From: a virus
Virus record (IMG/VR): IMGVR_UViG_3300027985_000870
Coordinates: 1 to 29,940 of that record
Direction: 5' to 3' (one strand)
DNA length: 29,940 bases
This document shows positions 1 through 6,859 of the stretch, in pieces (the first letter of the stretch is position 1; each line of letters opens with the position of its first letter). The translations under genes were made by a program, and so were the position numbers. A model generated the notes under the pieces. It did no database searches. It had not been told where the DNA came from and saw only the letters and a program-made list of their open reading frames with translations.

Positions 1-327
1 GTGTGGGGGTTCAGTTAAAAAGTGAATTGGGTCTGTTTCGCTGAGATTGCCTTTTTATGGGAGTTTGAGCGGTATGGATGGTCTCATATAGGCGCAAATC
101 AAGTTCATGTTTCGTGAAATAATATGAATCAGTTCATTTTATCGAGTATTTTTCGGTGTACTGGTGGTTTGTGTGGTGTGCATGGTATAACAAGCCATGT
201 TTCGCATAAGAATAGACAAAAGCGCCAAGAACCACGATGAGAGCGTGCTTTGCGGCGAATCACCATTCAAAACAGAGCAAAACAGGGGCAGGCGCAGAGG
301 CAATTCAGATTTTCACCTATATGCGAA
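1..327. other. Non-coding left region, probable phage left-end zone
   Basis: No convincing gene lies here; short open frames have no ribosome binding site and no recognisable product. The stretch carries three same-orientation copies of TGTTTCG (34, 108 and 198) and a short inverted repeat CATGG/CCATG (181-199). Its place outside the repressor gene, with the transposase genes beyond, matches the left end of Mu-like phages. The exact phage-host junction cannot be seen; the window may start inside the phage or just outside it. Confidence 0.5.
34..218 (+). promoter_or_regulatory. Cluster of three candidate transposase end-binding sites
   Basis: TGTTTCGCT at 34-42, TGTTTCGTG at 108-116 and TGTTTCGCA at 198-206 lie in the same orientation, 74 and 90 bp apart; the second and third are followed by A-rich tracts. 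Mu L1-L3 sites have a comparable arrangement and, from memory, a consensus beginning YGTTTCA and ending with CGAAA. The sequence shows the repeats and their clustering; transposase binding is inferred from position and resemblance. Confidence 0.45.
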
Positions 328-963
328 CTATCTTTGCACTGTAAGCACCTTCCTTCCGATGATAGTGAGCGATAGCTGGGAGTCGGACGGGTCGTATATC
401 TCAGTTTCGTACTGAGGGTTGTCCGAGATGATCTTTATGCGGCCGTCCATCATGAACTGAAGCCGTTTGATGAGCAGCTGCCCGTCGAGATGGATGGCAT
501 AGATACCGTTGACGCGATCGGTCTTGGTCTCGTCGATGACTACATACGCGCCATCATGCAGCAATGGCTCCATACTGTCTCCATCCACTTCTATGATCTT
601 GACCTTCGATAGATTGGGCGTAGCCTTGAAGAAAGCCTTGTCCATGACGATATGATCTACTACTTCGATGCTATAGTTGTAGACACCGGTCCCAGCTCCT
701 GCACGCACATCAAGCACATCTATGGAGTACCCGCCACCAGGCACTATGGCTTCTTTCTGACCAACATCTCCAGAGATAAGCCAATTCATGTCAATTTTGC
801 CCAATTTGGCAATTTTGATAAGTACGCTGGATGGGATATCCCTGTCTCCCCCCTCATATCGCACATATGTCCTTGGCGCAACATCTATTTTTTCTGCCAT
901 TTCTGCCTGCGTATAGCCGAAATCTTTCCTTATTTTTAAAATTCTTTCGTTTATTGTGACCAT
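328..963 (-). CDS. CI/LexA-type phage repressor with S24 peptidase domain
   Basis: Predicted lysogeny repressor of about 211 residues. Residues 1-65 form an XRE-type helix-turn-helix (TQAEMAEKIDVAPRTYVRYE). The C-terminal half is an S24/LexA autoprotease: catalytic Ser in GDSMEP (about Ser130), catalytic Lys in LLIKRL (about Lys166), and an Ala-Gly pair near residues 88-91 (RAGAG) as the likely cleavage site. Such repressors dimerise on operators and are inactivated by self-cleavage after DNA damage or by antirepressors. The ATG at 963 is chosen because AGAGG lies 11 bases upstream; the frame extends to a TTG at 996 with no ribosome binding site. It is transcribed away from the early genes, as expected for the immunity repressor. 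Its operators are probably in 964-1317. Confidence 0.9.
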   Translation of the reverse strand: MVTINERILKIRKDFGYTQAEMAEKIDVAPRTYVRYEGGDRDIPSSVLIKIAKLGKIDMNWLISGDVGQKEAIVPGGGYSIDVLDVRAGAGTGVYNYSIEVVDHIVMDKAFFKATPNLSKVKIIEVDGDSMEPLLHDGAYVVIDETKTDRVNGIYAIHLDGQLLIKRLQFMMDGRIKIISDNPQYETEIYDPSDSQLSLTIIGRKVLTVQR

Positions 964-1026
964 TTTGACATTTTCCTCTTGACTTTTAGTGACCAATTTG
1001 GCATAATTCTTTTATCGGTTGATTAA

Positions 1027-1032
1027 ATTATA
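1027..1032 (-). promoter_or_regulatory. Candidate -10 box for the repressor gene
   Basis: Read on the minus strand this is a perfect TATAAT, followed by an AT-rich leader of roughly 55 bases before the repressor ATG at 963. The position 17 bp upstream shows no good -35 match. Campylobacterota sigma70 promoters often lack a clear -35, so this does not exclude it. Confidence 0.4.
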
Positions 1033-1169
1033 TCGAACCGAGTTCAGATTTTCGCTAAAAACGAGAATCATGTTTTTTTACATTTTTCTGTAGTGCGTCC
1101 GCTATAGACACCGCATGGTGAGTAAGAGGCTGAATAAGTAACCAATCCTATGGAGAGCAATAGGTGAGG

Positions 1170-1209
1170 CATCACACAAGAGCGTCATTCGTGGCGCTGT
1201 TCTGTGATG
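1170..1209. repeat. 15-bp imperfect inverted repeat (hairpin)
   Basis: Arms 1170-1184 and 1195-1209 pair at 13 of 15 positions around a 10-base loop; the outer seven pairs (CATCACA/TGTGATG) and inner four (AGCG/CGCT) are perfect. No U-rich tail follows, so a simple terminator is unlikely. It could be an operator, or a structured leader for the gene at 1318. Confidence 0.55.
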
Positions 1210-1212
1210 TGC

Positions 1213-1286
1213 GTTTCGCGTGTTTCGCGTGTTTCATTGCTGTGTAGTTCCGATATTTTCGGCATTTGCGGCGAAACACACGAAAC
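1213..1286. repeat. Inverted GTTTCGC array upstream of first early gene
   Basis: Arm 1213-1228 (GTTTCGCGTGTTTCGC) matches the reverse complement of 1271-1286 at 15 of 16 positions. Each arm contains two GTTTCG units, and a further TGTTTCA follows at 1230. The unit is the same as in the left-end sites at 34, 108 and 198. It ends about 30 bp before the ATG at 1318, a suitable place for an operator or transpositional enhancer. Confidence 0.6.
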
Positions 1287-1317
1287 TGTTTTTTTGTTTT
1301 ACACGAAAGGAATATGT

Positions 1318-1581
1318 ATGAAGACAATAAGAGACAGACTGGATGATATAGGAGGATCTGCTCCTTTTGGAGAAGAGATAGAGCACCTTTGGAATATGCA
1401 ACAGAAACTGATGAGATACAGGCTCGTAAATACAGTTGAATACAGGCTTATCGAGGAGCTGGCACTCAGGCTAAAGGCTGCCGATATGACTACCAGTAAA
1501 TATGATGTTGATGAGCAAGCATACAATGAAAAAACAAGGCGTATTGCAGAGCGGCTTGCGCAATTTCGCAACGAGTGCTAA
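1318..1581 (+). CDS. Small early protein of unknown function
   Basis: Encodes 87 residues beginning MKTIRDRLDD, charged and probably helical; no family recognised. The open frame continues upstream to 1204, but that extension would translate the GTTTCGC inverted repeat into low-quality sequence. The ATG at 1318 has GAAAGGA about 7 bases upstream and is preferred. It is the first gene after the control region, reading away from the repressor, so it may be early or lysogenic. Its stop overlaps by four bases the stop of the convergent gene 1578-1775. Composition is more AT-rich than the phage core, which suggests separate acquisition. Confidence 0.6.
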   Translation: MKTIRDRLDDIGGSAPFGEEIEHLWNMQQKLMRYRLVNTVEYRLIEELALRLKAADMTTSKYDVDEQAYNEKTRRIAERLAQFRNEC

Positions 1582-1775
1582 AGAGTATTTTTTAGCATGC
1601 TCGGCATAAGATCATCTAACTTGTCATGGTCTTCAGGCATTTTGATTGTTTTGAGCTGATGTGACAACTCTTGTATAAATGCGTCCTTAGTTTCTTTTGA
1701 TGCATTTTTAAGAGTGTTTTTTACTGCCTCTTTATAGGCGGCTGCAACCAACGAATATGCGTATTTTTCATCCAT
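1578..1775 (-). CDS. Small protein of unknown function
   Basis: Encodes 65 residues (MDEKYAYSLVAAAYKEAVKN...), probably all helical; no family recognised. The start at 1775 has AAAGGAGAC at a good distance upstream. An upstream extension to 1874 is rejected because it has no ribosome binding site and crosses the divergent control region. It runs against the main early direction and converges on 1318-1581 with a four-base overlap. Its translation start region is mirrored on the other side of the intergenic region (1827-1847). It could be a lysogenic or moron gene; the function is unknown. Confidence 0.6.
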   Translation of the reverse strand: MDEKYAYSLVAAAYKEAVKNTLKNASKETKDAFIQELSHQLKTIKMPEDHDKLDDLMPSMLKNTL

Positions 1776-1847
1776 AGTGATGTCTCCTTTTATATGTTTG
1801 TGTTTGGTGCACACAAAATGATACACAAAGGAGACTTCAGTATGGAT
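1770..1847. promoter_or_regulatory. Mirror-symmetric divergent control region
   Basis: Arms 1770-1790 and 1827-1847 are inverted copies, 19 of 21 bases matching. Each carries AAAGGAGAC plus a start codon in TATGGAT. Between them lie TTTGTGT (1797-1803) and ACACAAA (1811-1817), a 7-bp inverted repeat around a GTGCAC palindrome, with a third half-site ACACAAA at 1823-1829. The layout looks like an operator for the Ner-like protein controlling both 1578-1775 and the transposition operon; the regulator is inferred. Confidence 0.6.
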
Positions 1848-1871
1848 ACTCAAATCTATACAAGGAGGTGA
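1842..1871 (+). CDS. Possible nine-residue leader peptide
   Basis: ATG at 1842, preceded by AAAGGAG, encodes MDTQIYTRR and stops at a TGA lying inside the consensus Shine-Dalgarno AAGGAGGTGA of the next gene. Ribosomes ending here would sit on the next initiation site, suggesting translational coupling. It may instead be a relic of the inverted duplication that produced the mirrored start regions. Confidence 0.35.
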   Translation: MDTQIYTRR

Positions 1872-1873
1872 CA

Positions 1874-2110
1874 ATGGGAATAGTGAAAAAAACAGAGCTT
1901 CGCACCAGGTTCGAGTCGAAAGGCTTTGGTGTAAAGAACTATGCGCAAGCCAAGAAGCTGAGCCAGCCTATCCTCAGTAGGATACTCGCCGGTGATCCAG
2001 AACTCACAGGAAGAAACAGGACTGGAGGTGGCGCGGTGCGAAGAGTGATATCGCAGCTCCATGAGGACGGGGTCTGGACAGACTCGCTTCCATGGGAGAT
2101 GAGTGCATGA
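1874..2110 (+). CDS. Ner-like small DNA-binding protein
   Basis: Encodes 78 residues (MGIVKKTELRTRFESKGFGV...). The segment from about residue 20 to 65 can be read as a helix-turn-helix (NYAQAKKLSQPILSRILAG). Size and position, directly before the transposase, match the Ner/Nlp regulators that turn down early transcription in Mu-like phages. The ATG at 1874 is chosen over a GTG at 1868 because AAGGAGGTGA, a perfect Shine-Dalgarno, overlaps that GTG and lies five bases from the ATG. The stop overlaps the transposase start as ATGA. The family call rests on position and weak motif resemblance. Confidence 0.6.
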   Translation: MGIVKKTELRTRFESKGFGVKNYAQAKKLSQPILSRILAGDPELTGRNRTGGGAVRRVISQLHEDGVWTDSLPWEMSA

Positions 2111-4116
2111 ATGGAGATGCAATATCGATGTTGTGCAACATTCCAGCAAGGACCGTTCGCAGCAAGACACAAAAAGCAAAGGATGATGGACTGAGCACTA
2201 TCAGACTCGGCGACAGAGTATTCCTGTTCTCCATAGAAAGCGGCCATTACCGCTACGAAGAGGTGCTTCCAGAGGTGATAGACACAAGCGATAGTGACCT
2301 GTCTGCCGCGTGGAGGCTGGCAAGCGATGATAAGCGTGCCGATGCGGCAGACCGTGTACGACTGATCAACGAATACCGCAACCGCAAGGCCGGTATGGGC
2401 TGGAAGGAGTTCCTCAAGCGCGTATCACATCGGTACGAATCGATCAAGCCTACCAAGTCCAAGCTCTTCCGCTGGCTCCAGACCATGGAGGAGTGCGAGA
2501 TAAACGGAGGCACGGCTATGGAGCACCTCCTCGATACCAGGGGGAAGAGCAGCAAGAACAGGAGCTACACTGATGAGATGTACGACTACATGACACAGCT
2601 CTTCCTGGAGAATCCTGACATACGCAAGACGAAGCTCTCGATATATATGGAGCAGAGGTATGGAGAGCGTACACCGAGCTACGCAACGATCAACAGGATG
2701 CTGGAGCGGTACAAGAGGGAGAATGTCCTGATAGCCACACTTGCAGCGAACCCAGGCGACGCTAACAACAAACTGCGACCTGCCCCGGGGAGCGCAAGCG
2801 AGAAAGCACCATATATCAATGCACTGTGGGAAATGGACGGTACTCCTGCCGATGTGATCTGTAGCGACGGCGTGAGATATGCCCTGTCCGCTGCTATAGA
2901 TGTATACAGCAGGATGGTCGTGGTGGTGGTGACGCCGAGAGCGAACAGCAGCGCCCTGTCCCAGGTCTTCAAAAGAGGGATACAAAAGCTTGGAGTACCC
3001 GAGGCGGTGAAGCTCGATAACGGAAAAGAGTACAAGAGCAGACATTTCGAATATGTCTGTGCGAGGCTCAAGATCGAACAGCAGTTCTCTATGCCATACA
3101 GCGGTTGGCAGAAGCCGCATATCGAGAGGTTTTTCCGTACTCTGTCGACCGATCTGTTCGAGGAGCTGCCCGGATACATAGGACACAATGTATCCGAGCG
3201 CGAGCGCATATCGAACAGGCAGACGCATGAGCAGAAGCTACAGGCGATAGACAGGTGGAAGATCGAGCAAAAGAACGGCAGCGAGTTTGCCAAAAAGTTC
3301 TCTCTGAAAAAAGAGAACCTCGGCATAGATGTCAATATACCGGTGAGCAGGGAAGAGCTCGAAGGGTATATCGAACAGTGGATAGAGAAATACGAAAGGA
3401 GGAATCATAGGGGAATCGGCGGAGAGAGACCGATAGATAGATGGCAGCATAGCGGCGCGATCCCGAGAACGATATCTGACGAGAGGGTACTCGATGTCCT
3501 GGTCGGGCTGAGCGAGAAAAAACAAATCACAAAGAAGGGGGTGACCTGGAAGAAACTCAGCTACTGGAACGATATATTATATGACAGGGTAGGAGAAAGT
3601 GTGTGGATGCTGAGCGATGATGAGCTCGGCTATATCTATCTATATGATCTGAATATGCAGTATCTATGCAAGGCTGAGAATGCTGAGCTGATCGGAAAAA
3701 GCCGAAGCGAGTACATGGCCAGCAGATGGTACGACGCGAAGAGCAAGCGACTGATCAAAGAACTCCAGGAGCTCAGACGGCAGATGCCGCAGAGATTCAA
3801 GTCGCTCCTGGTAAATGAGGAGCAGACACAGATAGATGAGATCGCAGTGGAGTTCAAGAGCGCTGCGGTGAACGCGGTGCGTGAGGCAGTAGCAGATCAG
3901 AGCGGATATGATGCATACGAGCAGCGGGAACTCGCAGATCAGACTGTCGAGACGATAGTAGTGAACGGCCGCCCGACATTCACCAAGCGGTACGACAGAT
4001 TCCTCTGGGATCTGGAGAACGGGATGGTAGAAGAGAGTACGCATAAGCTGGCAGACAAGTATCCTGACATCTGGGATATGGCAGTAGCTGAGTACGAAAG
4101 GAGGAAGGCAAGCTGA
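2107..4116 (+). CDS. MuA-type DDE transposase
   Basis: Catalyses strand transfer of phage DNA into new sites, for integration and replicative transposition. The protein has 669 residues, close to the 663 of MuA. The N-terminus looks like a DNA-binding domain (CNIPARTV). The core is an RNase H-like DDE integrase: Asp in WEMDGTPAD (about 244), Asp in KLDNGKEY (about 304), Glu in KPHIERFFR (about 340). A Mu-transposase C-terminal region follows, with a basic helical tail (KRLIKELQELRRQMPQRFKS) likely to contact MuB. ATG 2107 is chosen because it has GGGAG upstream and forms an ATGA overlap; an in-frame ATG at 2092 lacks a ribosome binding site. MuB follows after 82 bases. Confidence 0.95.
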   Translation: MNGDAISMLCNIPARTVRSKTQKAKDDGLSTIRLGDRVFLFSIESGHYRYEEVLPEVIDTSDSDLSAAWRLASDDKRADAADRVRLINEYRNRKAGMGWKEFLKRVSHRYESIKPTKSKLFRWLQTMEECEINGGTAMEHLLDTRGKSSKNRSYTDEMYDYMTQLFLENPDIRKTKLSIYMEQRYGERTPSYATINRMLERYKRENVLIATLAANPGDANNKLRPAPGSASEKAPYINALWEMDGTPADVICSDGVRYALSAAIDVYSRMVVVVVTPRANSSALSQVFKRGIQKLGVPEAVKLDNGKEYKSRHFEYVCARLKIEQQFSMPYSGWQKPHIERFFRTLSTDLFEELPGYIGHNVSERERISNRQTHEQKLQAIDRWKIEQKNGSEFAKKFSLKKENLGIDVNIPVSREELEGYIEQWIEKYERRNHRGIGGERPIDRWQHSGAIPRTISDERVLDVLVGLSEKKQITKKGVTWKKLSYWNDILYDRVGESVWMLSDDELGYIYLYDLNMQYLCKAENAELIGKSRSEYMASRWYDAKSKRLIKELQELRRQMPQRFKSLLVNEEQTQIDEIAVEFKSAAVNAVREAVADQSGYDAYEQRELADQTVETIVVNGRPTFTKRYDRFLWDLENGMVEESTHKLADKYPDIWDMAVAEYERRKAS

Positions 4117-4198
4117 TCTGATAGGTGGAGGCGCTACGGCTGGCAGGCCGCAGCAGGTGTAAGAAAACATGAAAGTATAGCATAAGAAAGGAAAAGAT

Positions 4199-4900
4199 AT
4201 GCAGGAGAGATTTGTGGAGACAACAAACTACATAGCGATGTATGACCTCGTGTCTACATTAGTAGGACTCGATGGAAATGCAGAGCGCATGGGACTGGCA
4301 TATGGACACTTCGGACTGGGTAAGACATTCAGCCTGGAGCGGATAGCGGCTGAGTTCGACGCGATCCTACTTAGAACGGACCAAACATGGACGGTAGCGA
4401 GCACGCTGCGAAAGCTCGCAGAAGAGCTGGCTATCGACACCAAGGGAAAAGCCTCAGATGTGATGGATCGTATCGTGGCCGAGATGCTCAGGCGCCCGAG
4501 AGTAGTGATCGTCGATGAGATCGATACTCTGCTTCCGGCTGGGAAGTTCTCAGTATTGGAGCTGTTCCGTGATATCCATGACCAGACGAAGAACGTATTC
4601 CTGATGGTAGGCATGGAGAGCTGCGACGCGCGGCTCAAGGCGCACCAGCATTTCTACAGCCGTATCGTAGGCAAGGCAAAGTTCCAGAAGATACCAAAGA
4701 GCGATATCGAGAAGTTCGTAGAGCAGTGTGATGTGAAGATCGATAGCGATCTGGTGGACTACTTCCACTCCAGATTCCCGAACCTTCGACAGATCAAAGT
4801 CTTCCTGTTACGGATCGAGAGCTGGGCAGAGATGAACGAGAGAGACTCGATAGACCTAAAGACATTCAAACAGGCAGGAGTAGAAAATGCAGACCGGTAA
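4199..4900 (+). CDS. MuB-type AAA ATPase, transposition target selector
   Basis: MuB family proteins form ATP-dependent filaments on target DNA, deliver it to the transposase and protect phage DNA from self-insertion. This protein has 233 residues, shorter than Mu MuB (312). Walker A is GHFGLGKT (36-43) and Walker B VVIVDEID (102-109). The N-terminal DNA-binding extension of MuB is essentially missing; such short forms occur in many Mu-like phages. GAAAGGAAAAG precedes the ATG. It overlaps the next gene by 14 bases, indicating a transposition operon. Confidence 0.92.
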   Translation: MQERFVETTNYIAMYDLVSTLVGLDGNAERMGLAYGHFGLGKTFSLERIAAEFDAILLRTDQTWTVASTLRKLAEELAIDTKGKASDVMDRIVAEMLRRPRVVIVDEIDTLLPAGKFSVLELFRDIHDQTKNVFLMVGMESCDARLKAHQHFYSRIVGKAKFQKIPKSDIEKFVEQCDVKIDSDLVDYFHSRFPNLRQIKVFLLRIESWAEMNERDSIDLKTFKQAGVENADR

Positions 4901-5192
4901 AACCAGAAAACGAGCCAAAAAAACAACGAGCGCACAGAACAAAGCATGGCAATTCATGCGCCGAAACCGTGTATTTCGCTTCGGAGATATCGTCATGGTG
5001 ACAGGTATCTCCGTCAGCGGGCTCCAGTACTTCCTCAAACACCTGCACAAAGAGGGGTATGTGAAGAGGATGAACAATGTACGCGGCTGGACAGACCGGA
5101 CATACTCTCTCCTGCGGGACACCGGGGTCAACTCCCCGACGATCACAAAGCACAGGTTCTACGATATGAATCTTGAGGAAGGCAGCGCATGA
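4887..5192 (+). CDS. Probable winged-helix protein
   Basis: Encodes 101 residues with a very basic N-terminus (KTRKRAKK) followed by a likely winged helix: FGDIVMVTGISVSGLQYFLK as recognition part and KEGYVKRMNN as wing. It starts inside the MuB gene and ends in an ATGA overlap with the next gene, so it is translated with the transposition operon. A DNA-binding role in early regulation or in the transpososome is plausible, but no specific family is recognised. Confidence 0.7.
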   Translation: MQTGKTRKRAKKTTSAQNKAWQFMRRNRVFRFGDIVMVTGISVSGLQYFLKHLHKEGYVKRMNNVRGWTDRTYSLLRDTGVNSPTITKHRFYDMNLEEGSA

Positions 5193-5581
5193 AGCCAGGC
5201 ATAGTGATGAGCGATGCACTGCGCGCCTTCCTGTCCATGCCGCCACCGTCTCCACGGAGAGAGATGCGATATGTATACATCGTCCATCCTCCTATTACAA
5301 GAGACAAGAAGGCAAAGCAGAGAGTACGGCGGATCGACTACCTCGATCGCTTCGAGATACATACATTCCAGGGAGAGAAGATGACAAAAGATGAAGAAAA
5401 AGTACAAGAGATGGAGAGGTATCTCCAGCGAAGGTACCCGGCAGGGAGGATACTGACCCGTACCGAGGCAGTACGAGAGCTGGGACTGGAGAATGGGCAG
5501 GAGCTCGATGATCTCCTGGGGAGCGGCGAGCTGACAGGGCTCCATATCGCAGGTATCGCAAGGTACCTTGTATCTATGTAG
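5189..5581 (+). CDS. Hypothetical early protein
   Basis: Encodes 130 residues. The first half (MKPGIVMSDALRAFLSMPPP...) is proline- and arginine-rich; the second half is helical (KDEEKVQEMERYLQRRYPAG and TRTEAVRELGLENGQELDDL), the latter resembling a small helix-turn-helix. Coupled to the previous gene by ATGA. An internal in-frame ATG near 5381 preceded by GGGAGAGAAG could produce the C-terminal part alone. Not recognised. Confidence 0.65.
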   Translation: MKPGIVMSDALRAFLSMPPPSPRREMRYVYIVHPPITRDKKAKQRVRRIDYLDRFEIHTFQGEKMTKDEEKVQEMERYLQRRYPAGRILTRTEAVRELGLENGQELDDLLGSGELTGLHIAGIARYLVSM

Positions 5582-5617
5582 GAGATGTGATGAAGATAGA
5601 GAGAAGAAAGGAACAAA

Positions 5618-5848
5618 ATGACAGCGACAGGACATAGAGACGGCACAAAGAGCGTGCTGATCACGGACGACGAGAAGATGCTGAAAGTATTCGCAGCGGT
5701 GATGGACTGTGTCGAGTACGAGAAGGAGCCGCAGACAGCAGATGTGCTCTACAGCGGTGTAGAGCGGGTAGATGACGAGACTATGGGAGAACCTCGGTAT
5801 CGTAGTTCATTCCAACTACTGCACGAAGGTAGGGGTACGGGATCATGA
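5618..5848 (+). CDS. Hypothetical early protein
   Basis: Encodes 76 residues (MTATGHRDGTKSVLITDDEK...), with AGAAAGGAAC upstream of the ATG. The ATGA overlap with the Lar-like gene supports it. No domain recognised. Confidence 0.6.
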   Translation: MTATGHRDGTKSVLITDDEKMLKVFAAVMDCVEYEKEPQTADVLYSGVERVDDETMGEPRYRSSFQLLHEGRGTGS

Positions 5849-6060
5849 GGGCCTGCCCGTTCTGCCGATCTGATCGCGTCGGCGTGACAGAGAAGAGAGT
5901 GAAGGCAGCGCGCGGCGAGCGCACCCACTGGTATGTGCGGTGCAATGCCTGCCATGCGCGCGGCCCGATCCGGGACTACGAGGGTCTGGATATCCGCGCC
6001 TGGGACGGTGAGGATGCTGATGCATCGAGAGAAAAGAGCCTGTTCGACGAAGGAGAATAG
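5845..6060 (+). CDS. Lar-like restriction alleviation protein
   Basis: Encodes 71 residues with two CxxC knuckles, ACPFCRSD (Cys4, Cys7) and VRCNACHARGP (Cys33, Cys36), separated by a short region with HWYVRC. This arrangement matches the small Lar family of phages and prophages; the Rac prophage Lar reduces cleavage by EcoKI by modulating methylation. The family call rests on motif order and the conserved ARGP end of the second knuckle. An antirestriction role here is inferred; many Lar-family members are untested. Translationally coupled to the preceding gene. Confidence 0.7.
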   Translation: MRACPFCRSDRVGVTEKRVKAARGERTHWYVRCNACHARGPIRDYEGLDIRAWDGEDADASREKSLFDEGE

Positions 6061-6062
6061 CA

Positions 6063-6275
6063 ATGGTGAAGAGACGCAAAAAAAGCAACATCAAGATCGT
6101 GACAAAAAAAGAGTTCGGACTCGGATGCGACGAGTGTCCGTTCCACAAACAGAAGAGTTCTATCGTGCTGCCGAGAGCACAGGCGAACAGCGGACGGTGT
6201 GTACTGCTGCATAGCAGTACCGACGCAGTACGACAATGTCCGATACCGAAGACGAAGAGGAAAAGATATGTGTAG
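6063..6275 (+). CDS. Small cysteine-containing basic protein
   Basis: Encodes 70 residues, basic at both ends (VKRRKKSN, KTKRKRYV). Four cysteines (CDEC at 22-25, Cys46, Cys59) could bind zinc. AAGGAGAATAG precedes the ATG. No family recognised. Confidence 0.6.
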   Translation: MVKRRKKSNIKIVTKKEFGLGCDECPFHKQKSSIVLPRAQANSGRCVLLHSSTDAVRQCPIPKTKRKRYV

Positions 6276-6390
6276 ACGATCAGCTCGGATGAAGAGATGG
6301 GACCGCGCGCTTGAGTGGCTGGCATACGGAGCCACCGCTGCCGTGTGTGTGATAGTGCTGGTGATGGCATACATCGGACTGAACAACTAG
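6268..6390 (+). CDS. Short single-span membrane protein
   Basis: Encodes 40 residues: a positively charged N-terminus (MCRRSARMKRWDR) then one strongly hydrophobic segment (WLAYGATAAVCVIVLVMAYI). GAGGAAAAG precedes the ATG at 6268, and the start overlaps the previous stop. An upstream in-frame ATG at 6199 is rejected because it lacks a ribosome binding site. Small early membrane proteins sometimes act in superinfection exclusion, but nothing here shows this. Confidence 0.6.
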   Translation: MCRRSARMKRWDRALEWLAYGATAAVCVIVLVMAYIGLNN

Positions 6391-6402
6391 AAAGGAGAAA
6401 AA

Positions 6403-6660
6403 ATGGTGCTAAATGGCAAGGAGTGGACAAGTGTGTCCAAGGCTGCACAGCAGCTGGGAAAAACAGAGAAAGAGGTGCGCGAGCTCGCGAAAGAGAAGGA
6501 CGCTGAGCTCAAAAAAGTCGAGGGAAAAGAGTATGTACCCACCAGCTTCGTATACGCGGAAAGCGGTCTACGGCAGATGGGGAGACAGGTACAGGGGACA
6601 AAAGTACGCGGGAGACCGAAGAAGGTAGAAGATGAGAAAAAAGACACGGACAAGGGGTAA
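6403..6660 (+). CDS. Small helical protein with AT-hook-like motif
   Basis: Encodes 85 residues. The start (EWTSVSKAAQQLGKTEKEVR) resembles a MerR/excisionase-type helix-turn-helix; the C-terminus has RGRPKK, the core of an AT-hook. A DNA-binding role is therefore likely. GAAAGGAG precedes the ATG. The frame stays open for another 103 codons after its TAA, see the entry at 6775. Confidence 0.6.
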   Translation: MVLNGKEWTSVSKAAQQLGKTEKEVRELAKEKDAELKKVEGKEYVPTSFVYAESGLRQMGRQVQGTKVRGRPKKVEDEKKDTDKG

Positions 6661-6859
6661 GCCGCTGAGCAAGGCGTACAAGAAGCTGGCACTGGAAAGG
6701 TTGCGACTGATTATGCACAGGAGCATCTACAGGACCAGGCACCCGAAGATAATAAGCATGAAGATGACGAGGAGGTGCAAGTTTACGGCGAGGAGAGAAA
6801 GAGTGAAGAGCAGCACATCGAAGAGCTGCGCAAGCTACTCGATGAACCCGGCAAGCTGA
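6632..6859 (+). CDS. Very basic small protein
   Basis: Encodes 75 residues, about a third Lys or Arg (MRKKTRTRGKPLSKAYKKLA...). It overlaps the end of 6403-6660 and the start of 6775-6972. Codon use in its first half resembles the surrounding phage genes, and GAAGGTAG precedes the ATG. The overlap at both ends makes it less certain; the C-terminal half may be out-of-frame reading of the next gene. Function unknown. Confidence 0.45.
   Translation: MRKKTRTRGKPLSKAYKKLALERLRLIMHRSIYRTRHPKIISMKMTRRCKFTARRERVKSSTSKSCASYSMNPAS

Larger units (their letters stand above)
964..1317. promoter_or_regulatory. Divergent control region between repressor and early genes
   Basis: This 354-bp stretch has no supported gene. 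It holds a perfect TATAAT on the minus strand (1027-1032), suitable for the repressor; a 15-bp imperfect hairpin (1170-1209); a 16-bp inverted repeat of GTTTCGC units (1213-1228 with 1271-1286); and a small CCGA/TCGG hairpin (1250-1262). In Mu the equivalent interval carries operators that also act as the transposition enhancer, so these repeats are good candidates for repressor or transposase binding. That role is inferred. Confidence 0.55.

Noticed and set aside
197-415. Open frame of 72 codons at the left end
   Set aside because: No ribosome binding site; it overlaps the repressor gene end in antisense and the sequence does not resemble a protein.
797-1004. Repeated CCAATTTGGCA at about 803 and 993 as repressor operators
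   Set aside because: One copy lies inside the repressor coding sequence with a normal amino-acid reading and no further copies were seen, so chance is likely.
1204-1317. N-terminal extension of the 1318 gene
   Set aside because: It would translate the GTTTCGC inverted repeats into a repetitive peptide, and a good ribosome binding site exists for ATG 1318.
2425-3228. Long open frame of 267 codons on the minus strand inside the transposase gene
   Set aside because: It is antisense to a clearly coding MuA-type gene, has no ribosome binding site and gives an implausible protein rich in Cys, His and Arg. Long antisense frames recur opposite many genes here because of codon bias.
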